Positions 52,527 to 61,800 of a stretch of DNA of 64,000 nucleotides are shown piece by piece; within the stretch, counting starts at the first letter, position 1; every line of letters begins with the position of its first letter. The notes below the pieces were generated by a model. The model had not been told where the DNA came from and did no database searches. It was given only the letters and a program-made list of their open reading frames with translations. This DNA comes from Streptomyces pristinaespiralis (GTDB lineage: Bacteria > Actinomycetota > Actinomycetes > Streptomycetales > Streptomycetaceae), in assembly GCF_001278075.1 (NCBI RefSeq), contig NZ_CP011340.1, positions 4,464,001 through 4,528,000 on the forward strand. Reading direction: 5' to 3'. The position numbers and the translations under genes were made by a program.

Positions 52527-52832
52527 GGCTCCATTTTCGTACAGACGTTCGAAGAAGGGAAGGCGGAGATATGGCGCAAAAGGTGCTGAATCGTATCGCC
52601 TCATGCGGCGTCCGCTCCTGAAGCGATGGCGCTAATCGGTGGATCTTCGGGCAGGAAGAGGGTTTATCGACAAGTCCTCACGCTTGCGAGCGAACCGCAC
52701 CTACCGGGGCGATTGGTGGTGGATCACATGGGCAACTCTGATCCTGCGGCGTCGTGATCAAGCCGGGAGCGGCAGGCCAACCGCTCTGGAAACCGCAGCA
52801 CTTGTGCAGTCCCACTACATGGAGGAAATGAC
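52527..52832. other. 306-bp divergent intergenic region
   Basis: Contains the promoters of the prim-pol gene (minus) and the small secreted protein gene (plus). The sequence is AT-richer than average around 52640-52690. I see no gene, RNA or clear operator. Confidence 0.45.
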
Positions 52833-53138
52833 ATGGCAAGCATCCGTTCCGCCCGCGTTCTCGCCACTGCTGCCGCCCTGCCCCTCACGGTCGCTCTCCT
52901 CGGCGGGGTGGCCCAGGCCGACAACGGCGGCTTCGGGGACGACGGATCGAACGTGTCGGTGGCGACCGTCACCGGCAGTGGCGTGGGTGGTGCCGGCTTC
53001 GGCGACTCGTCCACCACTCAACAGGTGGCGACCGGAGAGGGGGTGAGTAATCAAAGCAATACCGCCGGCTCGAGCGGGCTCGGCTTCACGGCCGTCGACC
53101 AGGACACCGTCACCGTGAATTTCTCGCCCCTTTGGTGA
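52833..53138 (+). CDS. small secreted Gly/Ser/Asn-rich protein
   Basis: Protein of 101 residues with a signal peptide (about 1-29, cleavage after AQA) and a 72-residue mature part almost free of charged and Cys residues: GGFGDDGSNVSVATVTG, GVGGAGFGDSS, SNQSNTAGSSGLGF and a beta-prone VDQDTVTVNFSPLW. GGAGGAA lies upstream of the ATG. The composition recalls surface-active or amyloid-forming envelope proteins, but it is neither a chaplin nor a rodlin by motif. I do not recognise the family. Confidence 0.82.
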   Translation: MASIRSARVLATAAALPLTVALLGGVAQADNGGFGDDGSNVSVATVTGSGVGGAGFGDSSTTQQVATGEGVSNQSNTAGSSGLGFTAVDQDTVTVNFSPLW

Positions 53139-53469
53139 CGGCCGGCCCGAGGGGAGCGTGAGCTGGGGGACGACGATCGTCTGGGCGTCGGCGCTTGGGG
53201 GCGCCGACGCGCAGATGGGCTCGTGGTGGGGAGTGGCGGTCCGGCAGCGTGGGGGCATGCCCGGACCGCCCGACCGTACAGCCTTGACAGAGGTCCATAT
53301 CTGACGGACAGTCAGATTCGGGTTGGTTCATATGCCAGGGGGAGCCCGGCAGAGCGCAAGGAGGCAGGGGTCATCGGGGGCCGCGCAGGTCGACACCTTG
53401 GGGGAAGGGGTGAGCGATGCGCAGCGGGAAGCCGTGGCGACGATCCGCATCACACGAGGGAGGGGAGAG
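53139..53469. promoter_or_regulatory. 331-bp leader with a candidate operator upstream of the MaoC-OB gene
   Basis: The inverted repeat TCTGAC-GGACA-GTCAGA (53300-53316) lies just after a TTGACA hexamer (53284-53289), suggesting a TetR-like repressor site over a promoter. The end of the region holds in-frame alternative GTG starts of the downstream gene. No other gene is seen. Confidence 0.5.
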
Positions 53470-54912
53470 GTGACCGACGGCCTGTACGCACGGCTGCGGA
53501 CGTACGAGGGGCGGGACGCCACCCTCTCCGGGGTGGGCAAGGACCGGGTCAACGAACCGATGATCAGGCACTGGTGCGAGGCGATGGGGGACACGAACCC
53601 CGCGTACGCCGGGCCGGGCGCCGTCGCTCCGCCGGCGATGCTCCAGGCGTGGACGATGGGCGGTCTGTCGGGGCACACCGGCCGTACCGCGGCGCAGGAC
53701 GAGCTGTTCGAACTGCTCGACGGGGCAGGGTGCACCTCGGTGGTGGCGACGGATTGCGAACAGGAGTATCTGCGGCCGTTACGCCCGGGCGACCGGATCA
53801 CCTTCGATTCGGTGATCGAGTCCGTGTCCGAGCGCAAGACCACCAAGCTCGGGACCGGCTACTTCATCACCACCCGGACGGACGTGCGGGCGGGCGGGGA
53901 ACCGGCAGGCAGGCACCGCTTCCGGATCCTGAAGTACGCGCCCAGGAACCGGAAACCGAAGGATGCCCGGCCGCGCCCGGTGATCAACAGGGACAACGCC
54001 GGCTTCTGGGAGGGGGTGGCCGAGCGCCGGCTGCTCATTCAACGTTGCGAGGGATGCGGAAAGCCACGATTCCCCTGGCTGCCGGGATGCGGTGCCTGTG
54101 GATCGCCTCACTGGGACACGCTGGAGGCCGGCGGCTCGGGAAGGGTCTTCTCGTACGTGGTCATGCACCACCCGCCGTTCCCGGCGTTCGACCCGCCGTT
54201 CGCCGTGGGGCTGATCGAGCTGACCGAGGGGGTGCGGATGGTCAGCAACATCGTGGGCGTGCCGCCCGACAAGGTGCGTATCGGAATGCCCGTGGAGCTC
54301 GAATTCCTCGGCGTGGGCGGGGAGTACGAGCTGCCCGTCTTCCGTGGCGTGCCGGACGAGCCGGCCGACACGGAATCCTCGAAGCCCGCCGCGGCCGCAG
54401 ACCCGGACCCGGCCCGCAGCGCGGCCCGCGACCCGGCCGCAGAGCCGGTCCCGGCCGCAGACCCGGACCCGGCCGCCGACCAGGACCCGGACCTCGCGGC
54501 GCCCGGTCCGGCCCTCGCCCTGCGCGTCGGTACGGCGCTGCCGCCGCTGGCCGTTCCCGTCACCCGCACGTTGATCGTCGCCGGGGCCATCGCCTCGCGT
54601 GACTTCCAGGATGTGCACCACGACGCGGAGATCGCCAAGGAGAAGGGGTCCCCGGACATCTTCATGAACATCCTGACGACCAACGGCCTGGTCGGTCGGT
54701 ACATCACCGACTTCTTCGGGGACCGCGCCGTCCTGCGCAAGGTGTCCATACGGCTCGGCGCCCCGAACCACCCCGGGGACACGATGGTGCTGAGCGGCAC
54801 GATCGACGCGTTCGACGGAACGACCGCCGAGGTGCGGGTCGTCGGCGCCAACAGTCTCGGCAACCACGTCACCGGCACGGTGACGGTGACGATTCCGGAG
54901 GCCGCCGCATGA
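53470..54912 (+). CDS. MaoC-like dehydratase / OB-fold (DUF35) / MaoC fusion, TTA codon
   Basis: Acyl-CoA hydratase-type protein of about 480 residues from GTG 53470 (GGGGAGAG upstream); GTG 53410 is possible. Order: N-terminal hot-dog MaoC domain (about 15-160), DUF35 zinc ribbon (CEGCGKPRF and CGACGS) with OB fold (about 180-300), an Ala/Pro/Asp linker (PAADPDP repeats, about 300-355), and a C-terminal MaoC hydratase with the RDFQDVHHD active-site loop. It resembles fused ChsH1/ChsH2 of the steroid side-chain pathway with an extra hydratase. Codon 53779-53781 is TTA. The lipid-transfer thiolase overlaps its stop (ATGA), so they act together. Confidence 0.88.
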   Translation: MTDGLYARLRTYEGRDATLSGVGKDRVNEPMIRHWCEAMGDTNPAYAGPGAVAPPAMLQAWTMGGLSGHTGRTAAQDELFELLDGAGCTSVVATDCEQEYLRPLRPGDRITFDSVIESVSERKTTKLGTGYFITTRTDVRAGGEPAGRHRFRILKYAPRNRKPKDARPRPVINRDNAGFWEGVAERRLLIQRCEGCGKPRFPWLPGCGACGSPHWDTLEAGGSGRVFSYVVMHHPPFPAFDPPFAVGLIELTEGVRMVSNIVGVPPDKVRIGMPVELEFLGVGGEYELPVFRGVPDEPADTESSKPAAAADPDPARSAARDPAAEPVPAADPDPAADQDPDLAAPGPALALRVGTALPPLAVPVTRTLIVAGAIASRDFQDVHHDAEIAKEKGSPDIFMNILTTNGLVGRYITDFFGDRAVLRKVSIRLGAPNHPGDTMVLSGTIDAFDGTTAEVRVVGANSLGNHVTGTVTVTIPEAAA

Positions 54913-56078
54913 GCATCCGTGACAAGGATGCCCTCGGCGGGAGGGCGGCCGTCGTCGGTATCGGGGCGACGGAGTTCTCGAAGAACTCCGGCCGCAGCGA
55001 GTTGAGGCTCGCCGCCGAGGCCGTGCGTGCCGCGCTGGACGACGCGGGCCTCTCCCCCGCGGACGTCGACGGCATGGTGACCTTCACGATGGACACCAAC
55101 CCGGAGATCACGGTCGCGCAGGCCGCCGGCATCGGAGAGCTGTCGTTCTTCTCGCGCGTCCATTACGGCGGCGGCGCTGCCTGCGCGACCGTGCAGCAGG
55201 CGGCACTGGCGGTTGCCGCCGGCATCGCGGAGGTCGTCGTCTGCTACCGGGCGTTCAACGAGCGGTCCGGGCGGCGCTTCGGTTCCGGCGTGCAGCACAG
55301 GGAGCCGTCCGCGGAGGGCGCGGCGCTCGGCTGGAATCTCCCGTTCGGGCTGCTGACGCCCGCATCCTGGGTGGCCATGGCCGCCCAGCGCTATCTGTAC
55401 GCATACGGGCTGACACCCGAGGCGTTCGGCCATGTCGCCGTCACCGGCCGGCGTCACGCGGCGACCAACCCCGCCGCGTACTTCTACGGCCGCCCCATCA
55501 CCCTGGAGGATCACGCGGCCTCCCGCTGGACGGTCGAGCCGCTGCGGCTGCTGGACTGCTGCCAGGAGACCGATGGCGGCCAGGCGATCGTCGTCACCCG
55601 CCTCGAGCGGGCACGCGACCTGCGGCGGCCGCCGGCCGTGATCCTCGCCGCCGCCCAGGGCGCGGGCAGAGCTCAGGAGCAGATGACCAGCTTCTACCGC
55701 GACGACCTCACCGGCCTGCCCGAGATGGGAGTCGTCGCCCGGCAGCTGTGGCGGACCTCGGGGCTCGCCCCCAGGGACATCGACGTGGGGATCGTCTACG
55801 ACCACTTCACACCGTTCGTGCTCATGCAGCTCGAGGAGTTCGGCTTCTGCGAGCCGGGAGAGGGGGCCGCGTTCGTGGCTTCGGACGTCCTGCCGCTCAA
55901 CACTCATGGCGGGCAGCTGGGAGAGGCGTATCTGCACGGGATGAACGGCGTGGCCGAGGCGGTCAGGCAGATTCGCGGCACGGCGGTGAACCAGATACCC
56001 GGCGCGGCCAGGGCTCTGGTGACCGCGGGCACGGGCGTGCCCACCTCCGGACTGGTTCTCGGGGCCGACGGCGAGTAG
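54909..56078 (+). CDS. thiolase-like lipid-transfer protein (Ltp2-type aldolase)
   Basis: Thiolase-fold protein of 389 residues, SCP-x thiolase type. It starts inside the stop of the MaoC-OB gene. Seen: VGIGATEFSKNSGRSELRL near the N terminus, GGGAACATVQQAALAVAAG around the position of the usual catalytic Cys, VYDHFTPFVLMQLEEFGFC, NTHGGQLGEAYLHGMNGV and the C-terminal GTGVPTSG. In Ltp2/ChsH pairs this family catalyses retro-aldol cleavage after hydration; the pairing here supports a coupled hydratase-aldolase on a branched or steroid-like acyl-CoA. The substrate is not shown by the sequence. Confidence 0.9.
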   Translation: MSIRDKDALGGRAAVVGIGATEFSKNSGRSELRLAAEAVRAALDDAGLSPADVDGMVTFTMDTNPEITVAQAAGIGELSFFSRVHYGGGAACATVQQAALAVAAGIAEVVVCYRAFNERSGRRFGSGVQHREPSAEGAALGWNLPFGLLTPASWVAMAAQRYLYAYGLTPEAFGHVAVTGRRHAATNPAAYFYGRPITLEDHAASRWTVEPLRLLDCCQETDGGQAIVVTRLERARDLRRPPAVILAAAQGAGRAQEQMTSFYRDDLTGLPEMGVVARQLWRTSGLAPRDIDVGIVYDHFTPFVLMQLEEFGFCEPGEGAAFVASDVLPLNTHGGQLGEAYLHGMNGVAEAVRQIRGTAVNQIPGAARALVTAGTGVPTSGLVLGADGE

Positions 56079-56201
56079 CCCCTGAGGGTGTCCTCCACCT
56101 TCAGGAGGTGCAGTCCGAGGCGCCCCTACAACCTGAGGGGGACAACGCTTCGGGACCTGGGGCCGATCCGCGACGGCGGGGTGCGCTCCTAGCGTTGAGC
56201 C

Positions 56202-56756
56202 ATGACCACGCCAGTCTGTACGAGCGCTTCCACGGCCGCCGCGCCGGTGCCGTCGTACACGCCCTACGCCTCGTTCTCGTCGTACGTACAGGCGCGGGGG
56301 CCCGTGCTGCTGCGCACCGCCCGCTCGCTGACGTCGAACGCGAGCGACGCCGAGGACCTGCTGCAGACGGCGCTGACCAAGACGTACGTCGCCTGGGAGC
56401 GGATCGAGGACCACCGGGCGCTCGACGGCTACGTGCGCCGGGCCCTGCTGAACACGCGGACGTCGCAGTGGCGCAAGCGCAAGGTGGACGAGTTCGTCTG
56501 CGACGAGCTGCCCGAGCCGGCGACCGTTCCTTCCACCGACCCGGCCGAGCAGCAGGTGCTGCACGACGCGATGTGGCGCGCGGTGATGAAGCTGCCGGAC
56601 CGCCAGCGGGCGATGGTCGTGCTCCGCTACTACGAGGACCTGAGCGAGGCCCAGACGGCAGAGGTGCTCGGGGTCTCGATCGGTACGGTCAAGAGTGCCG
56701 TGTCCCGGGCGCTGGGGAAGCTCCGCGAGGATCCGGAGCTCTCACCGGTCCGCTGA
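56202..56756 (+). CDS. ECF RNA polymerase sigma factor, SigE-family type
   Basis: Sigma factor of 184 residues. Region 2 covers about 25-95 (FSSYVQARGPVLLRTARSL, SDAEDLLQTALTKTYVAWERI) and region 4 about 125-178 (LPDRQRAMVVLRYYEDLSEAQTAEVLG with the HTH SIGTVKSAVSRALGKL). The Ser/Thr/Ala-rich first 20 residues are low complexity. No anti-sigma gene is adjacent, consistent with the SigE-family members controlled at transcription. CCTGAGGG repeats at 56081 and 56131 lie upstream. Confidence 0.93.
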   Translation: MTTPVCTSASTAAAPVPSYTPYASFSSYVQARGPVLLRTARSLTSNASDAEDLLQTALTKTYVAWERIEDHRALDGYVRRALLNTRTSQWRKRKVDEFVCDELPEPATVPSTDPAEQQVLHDAMWRAVMKLPDRQRAMVVLRYYEDLSEAQTAEVLGVSIGTVKSAVSRALGKLREDPELSPVR

Positions 56757-57060
56757 CCGCGGTCCCTGAGTCTCTGGCGCGTCGCCTTGGCGCCCCCCTC
56801 CCGGTCAGCCCCCCGCCCCGCCTGGTGTGCCTCAGCCATCCGCCCGCCTGGAGCCTGCGGGCCCACGCCATCCGCGTGCCCACACGCGCCTCGCCCGCCT
56901 CACCCGTCGCGTTGGCCGGTTCGTGTGCGTTGTTGTGCGGTGCTGCGCGGCGATGTACGACTATTCATTACCTCCGGGTAGTGACATACCGCGTGGTATG
57001 TGCGCAGAATCTTCCCACCTTTTCTGCCACGTAGCGCAACGCGCCCACCGGGAGGACGCC
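56757..57060. promoter_or_regulatory. 304-bp leader of the acyl-CoA synthetase gene
   Basis: Contains the 18-bp palindrome listed separately, in a locally AT-rich stretch (56955-57005), preceded by GC-rich DNA without coding signs. GGGAGGAC lies directly upstream of the synthetase start. Confidence 0.55.
56984..57001. promoter_or_regulatory. 18-bp palindromic operator upstream of the acyl-CoA synthetase
   Basis: ACATACCGCGTGGTATGT is a perfect palindrome (7-bp arms and a self-complementary GCGT/ACGC-like centre of 4 bases), 60 bases before the start codon. Such sites are typical of TetR-family repressors of fatty-acid genes in actinobacteria. The regulator is not in the window. Confidence 0.65.
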
Positions 57061-58707
57061 GTGCTGAGCACCATGCAGGACGTACCGCTGACTGTGACCC
57101 GCATCCTCCAGCATGGGATGACGATCCACGGCAAGTCGCAGATCACCACCTGGACCGGCGAGGCCGAGCCGCAGCGGCGCAGTTTCGCGGAGGCGGGCCG
57201 GCGTGCCACCCAGCTGGCCAACGCCCTGCGCGACGAGCTCGGCATCAACGGTGACGAGAGAGTCGCCACCCTCATGTGGAACAACGCCGAGCATGTGGAG
57301 GCGTACTTCGCGATCCCCTCCATGGGCGCCGTGCTCCACACGCTCAACCTGCGGCTGCCCGCCGAGCAGCTGGTCTGGATCGTCAACCACGCCGCGGACC
57401 GTGCCGTGATCGTCAACGGCTCGCTCCTGCCGCTTCTGGCGCCGCTGCTGCCGCATCTGCCGACGATCGAGCACATCGTCGTCTCCGGCCCGGGCGACCG
57501 CTCCCTCCTCGCCGACACGGAGGCGCAGGTCCACGAGTACGAGGAGCTGATCGCCGGCCGCCCGACCACGTACGACTGGCCGGAGCTGGACGAGCGCGCC
57601 GCCGCGGCCATGTGCTACACCTCCGGCACGACGGGCGACCCCAAGGGCGTCGTCTACTCCCACCGCTCGATCTACCTGCACTCCATGCAGGTCAACATGG
57701 CCGAGTCGATGGGCCTGACCGACAAGGACACCACCCTGGTGGTCGTCCCCCAGTTCCATGTGAACGCCTGGGGCCTGCCGCACGCCACGTTCATGACCGG
57801 CATCAACATGCTGATGCCGGACCGTTTCCTCCAGCCCGCTCCGCTCGCCGAGATGATCGAGCGCGAGAAGCCCCAGCACGCCGCTGCGGTCCCGACGATC
57901 TGGCAGGGCCTGCTCGCGGAGGTGACCGCGAACCCCCGCGACCTGAGCTCCATGACCCAGGTGACCATCGGCGGTGCCGCCTGCCCGCCCTCCCTCATGG
58001 AGGCGTACGACAAGCTCGGCGTGCGGCTGTGTCAGGCGTGGGGCATGACCGAGACCTCCCCGCTCGGCACCATGGCCCACCCTCCGGCCGGTCTGACCGC
58101 CGAGGAGGAGTGGCCGTACCGGATCACGCAGGGCCGCTTCCCGGCCGGAGTCGAAGGGCGGCTGGTCGGCCCCGGCGGCGACATCCTGCCGTGGGACGGT
58201 GAGTCGGCCGGTGAGCTGGAGGTGCGCGGCGCCTGGATCGCCGGTGCGTACTACGGCGGTGCGGGCGGTGAGGACTTCCGGCCCGAGGACAAGTTCAGCG
58301 AGGACGGCTGGCTGAAGACCGGCGACGTCGGCGTGATCAGCTCCGACGGCTTCCTGACCCTGACCGACCGGGCGAAGGACGTCATCAAGTCGGGCGGCGA
58401 GTGGATCTCCAGCGTCGAGCTCGAGAACGCCCTCATGGCACACCCCGAGGTTGCCGAGGCGGCGGTCGTCGCCGTCCCCGACGACAAGTGGGGCGAGCGG
58501 CCGCTGGCGACCGTGGTGCTGAAGGAAGGGTCGACCGCGGACTACGAGAGCCTCAAGACGTTCCTCGCCGGGAAGATCGCCAAGTGGCAGCTCCCGGAGC
58601 GCTGGGCGGTGGTCCCGGCGGTGCCGAAGACCAGCGTGGGCAAGTTCGACAAGAAGGTCATCCGCCGGCAGTTCGCGGACGGCGAGCTCGACGTCACGGA
58701 GCTGTAG
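57061..58707 (+). CDS. fadD: long-chain fatty-acid--CoA ligase (acyl-CoA synthetase)
   Basis: Adenylate-forming enzyme activating fatty acids to acyl-CoA, cytosolic or membrane-associated, 548 residues. The P loop [18 protein letters not shown] is at about residue 186, the second motif in [10 protein letters not shown], the third in GWLKTGDVG and [21 protein letters not shown], and the catalytic Lys in [11 protein letters not shown] chose the GTG at 57061, with GGGAGGAC 4 bases upstream; a longer frame from 56827 spans the operator and is noncoding. It is a single gene ended by a strong hairpin. Confidence 0.95.
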   Translation: MLSTMQDVPLTVTRILQHGMTIHGKSQITTWTGEAEPQRRSFAEAGRRATQLANALRDELGINGDERVATLMWNNAEHVEAYFAIPSMGAVLHTLNLRLPAEQLVWIVNHAADRAVIVNGSLLPLLAPLLPHLPTIEHIVVSGPGDRSLLADTEAQVHEYEELIAGRPTTYDWPELDERAAAAMCYTSGTTGDPKGVVYSHRSIYLHSMQVNMAESMGLTDKDTTLVVVPQFHVNAWGLPHATFMTGINMLMPDRFLQPAPLAEMIEREKPQHAAAVPTIWQGLLAEVTANPRDLSSMTQVTIGGAACPPSLMEAYDKLGVRLCQAWGMTETSPLGTMAHPPAGLTAEEEWPYRITQGRFPAGVEGRLVGPGGDILPWDGESAGELEVRGAWIAGAYYGGAGGEDFRPEDKFSEDGWLKTGDVGVISSDGFLTLTDRAKDVIKSGGEWISSVELENALMAHPEVAEAAVVAVPDDKWGERPLATVVLKEGSTADYESLKTFLAGKIAKWQLPERWAVVPAVPKTSVGKFDKKVIRRQFADGELDVTEL

Positions 58708-58816
58708 GGCACCGGTCGCAGAGCCCGGAGCCGTAGGAGAGCGCGCTCCGGGGGCGCGGCAGTCACGGCACGGACCCCTGGCCGCTCCGGCGGCACGGGT
58801 ACCAGCGGAGCAGAAA

Positions 58817-58842
58817 GGGCCGGCGGTCGACACCGCCGGCCC
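58817..58842. terminator. bidirectional terminator between fadD and the PAS protein
   Basis: GGGCCGGCGGT (58817-58827) pairs with ACCGCCGGCCC (58832-58842), loop 4 nt. It lies between two convergent genes. Confidence 0.85.
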
Positions 58843-58857
58843 CTTCGCGTCAGCGCG

Positions 58858-61800
58858 TCAGTTGGTGCCGATCTTCGCGAGCAGGTCCACGATGCGCGCC
58901 TGGACCTCGCTGCTCGTCGAGCGTTCCGCGAGGAAGAGCACCGTCTCCCCCGAGGACAGCCGCGGCAGCTCCGCCGGGTCGAGGCCGGCCGAGGTGTAGA
59001 CGACGAGCGGAGTGCGGTTCAACTGGCCGTTCGCGCGCAGCCAGTCGATGATCCCGGCACGCCGGCGGCGCACCTGCATCAGGTCCATCACGACCAGGTT
59101 CGGCCGCATCTGGGAGGCGAGGGTGACGGCGTCCGCATCGGCGCCGGCGCGCGCGACCTGCATGCCGCGCCGCTCCAGCGTGGACGTCAGCGCGAGGGCG
59201 ATCTCCTCGTGCTCCTCGATCAGCAGCACCCGCGACGGGTGCTGCTCGCTGTCCCTGGGCGCCAGGGCCTTGAGCAGTACGGCGGGGTCGGCGCCGTACG
59301 CGGCCTCCCGCGTCGCCTGCCCGAGACCGGCCGTCACCAGCACCGGGACCTCGGCGGCCACCGCGGCCTGGCGCAGCGACTGCAGGGCGGTCCGGGTGAT
59401 CGGCCCGGTGAGCGGGTCCACGAACAGGGCGGCCGGGAACGCCGCGATCTGCGCGTCGACCTCCTCGCGGGAGTGCACGACGACGGGCCGGTAACCACGG
59501 TCGCTCAGCGCCTGCTGGGTCGAGACGTCGGGCGCGGGCCACACCAGCAGCCGACGCGGGTTGTCCAGCGGCTCCGGGGGCAGTTCGTCGTCGACGGGCT
59601 GCGGCTGCGGCTGGTTGGCGACCTCGACCGCACCTCCGGGCCCGTCCAGCGGCTCGGGCCCCTCCGCGCCTTCGTCGGGTGCCCCTATCGCGTAGGACCG
59701 CCCCTCGGAGCGGCTGTCCGCGCGGTCGGCGGGGAGCCGGGGTCCGCTCTGCGGTCCGGCGGGCGGAACGGGCGCGGGCACCGGTGCCGCGGCGGGCTGC
59801 GGGTGGGGCCTGGCGGTGAGTTCGGCCTGCTCGCTGTCCGGACGGGTGCCCAGTTTCCTGCGGCGGCCGGATCCGAGCGTCTGGTTCTGCTGCTGGGTGA
59901 GGTGCTGGGCGAACGGCACGCCCTGGCCGAGGGTGCGCACGCTGAACGCACGCCCCTGCGTCGAGTCGGCCGGTACCGGCTGCTCCTCCGGGAGGGGCTG
60001 GGCGACCCGCGCGGGCGCCGGCCGGGGTGTCCGGGCAGGTGGCAGCGCTCCGGCCTGCTGGGCGGCGTTCCCGTCCTGGTCCTGCTGCCCCGCGTCCTCC
60101 GGCGGCTGAACGACGGCAGGCGGCAGGGGCAGTGATACGGAACCGGTGTCGGACGTCTGCGCGGGCGTGGCGAAGCCCTGGCCGGCCACCGGGTGCCCGG
60201 CTGCGGCGGGCGGTCCGGCGACGGCGGAGACGCCGTCCGTACCGGCACCGGCCGTACCGCTGCCGTCCGTGTCGGCGCCGGAAGGACCGGCCTCGGAAGG
60301 ACTGTGGGCGGGACCGCCGGGGAGAGCGGCTTCCTGCCCCCACGCGGCCCGACCGGCCGCCGTGGGCCCTCCCGGAGCTCCGGGAACCTGGGCCTGCGGC
60401 GGCGGGGTCGGCTGCCCCTCGTTACGGGCCCGCCTGCGCCCGGTCGGTGCCGGATGCTGCTGCGGAGGCGTGTGCTGCGTGGTGTCCGGAGCCGACGCGA
60501 CAGCGTCGTGCCGTTCCGCCGCGGGGCCCTCGGGCCTGACCGCTCCCGCGGGGAGCCGGTCCGCCTCCGCCGGCGGCAGTGCGAACGCGCTCCGCGGTGC
60601 CGCGCTCTCGGCGTCGGCCGGTGCCGCCGCCAGCGCCCGCCTGGCTCGCCGGCCGCCGGGCTGCGGCGCCTGCCGGGTCTGCTCGGGGCCCGCCGGTGAG
60701 GGCAGGCCGCTCTCGACGGCCCTCCGCGCGCGCCGCCCGGAAGGCGCCGCCTGCATGCCGTGCGCGTCGACCGGTACGCCCTGCGGCGGCACGGTCTCCC
60801 CGAGCGCCGCGCGTCCGCCCGCGCCCTCCGCGGCGGTCACCACGGAGCCTTCCGCGGGCTGCACGGCCACGGCCGCGTTCTCGGCGGGGCTGGGGCGTCC
60901 ACGCCGGCGCCCGGTCCCCCCGCTGCCGCCCTGGCCCTCGGCCGGGCCCTCGATGCTCCTCCGGGCAGGTCCCTCCCCGGTGTCCTGGGCGGGAATGAAC
61001 TCGGCGTCCGCCTGCGTCGCCCGGCGCCGCCCGGTCGGCTGCGCGGCCACCGGGTCCTCCATGGCCACGGGGCTCTCCAGGAACGCGTCCGTGGAGGCAC
61101 GCCGGGCCCGTCGGCGTCCGCCGCCGCCGGTCGTCGTGTTCGCCGAAGCCATGACAGGCCCGGACGGCCCGGACTGCTCGGACGGCGACTGCTGCGCCGG
61201 CAGCGCGGGCAGCTGACCCGCGGCAGGGGCGGGCGGGACGACCGTCCCCGCGCCCTCGCCGAGCGGCACCTCGAGCACGTACGCGCTGCCGCTCATCCCG
61301 GGCACCTCGTGCGTCTGCAGCACACCGCCGTGCGCCCGTACGATCCCGCGGACGATCGGCTCGTGCACCGGGTCTCCCCCGGCGAACGGCCCGCGCACCT
61401 CGATCCGGACGACGTCACCGCGCTGGGCGGCCGCGACGACGACCGTCGAGTCCACGTAGCCGCCACCGGGAGCGAGCTTGGCCTTTCCGGTCGAGTCGAC
61501 ACCGGCCACGTCGGCCACCAGGTGCGCGAGCGCCGTGGCCAGCCGTGCCCCGTCGACCTCCGCCTCTATCGGGGGCGCGTGCACCGCGAACTGGGCGCGT
61601 CCGGGGCCGATGAGCTCGATCGCGCCCTCGACGCCGGCCGCGACGACCGCGTCGAGCAGGACGTTGGCCTTCGTCAGCTGTTCCGCGCCCGTGTCGAGGC
61701 GCTGATAGCCGAGGACGCTGTCGACGAGCGTCGTCATCCGGGCGTAGCCGGCGGCCAGGTGGTGCAGGATCTGGTTCGCCTCCGGCCACAGCTGTCCGGC

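Noticed and set aside
54108-56564. Minus-strand frame of 818 codons
   Set aside because: It lies opposite the MaoC-OB and thiolase genes and the sigma factor, all with clear motifs; composition is that of a shadow frame.
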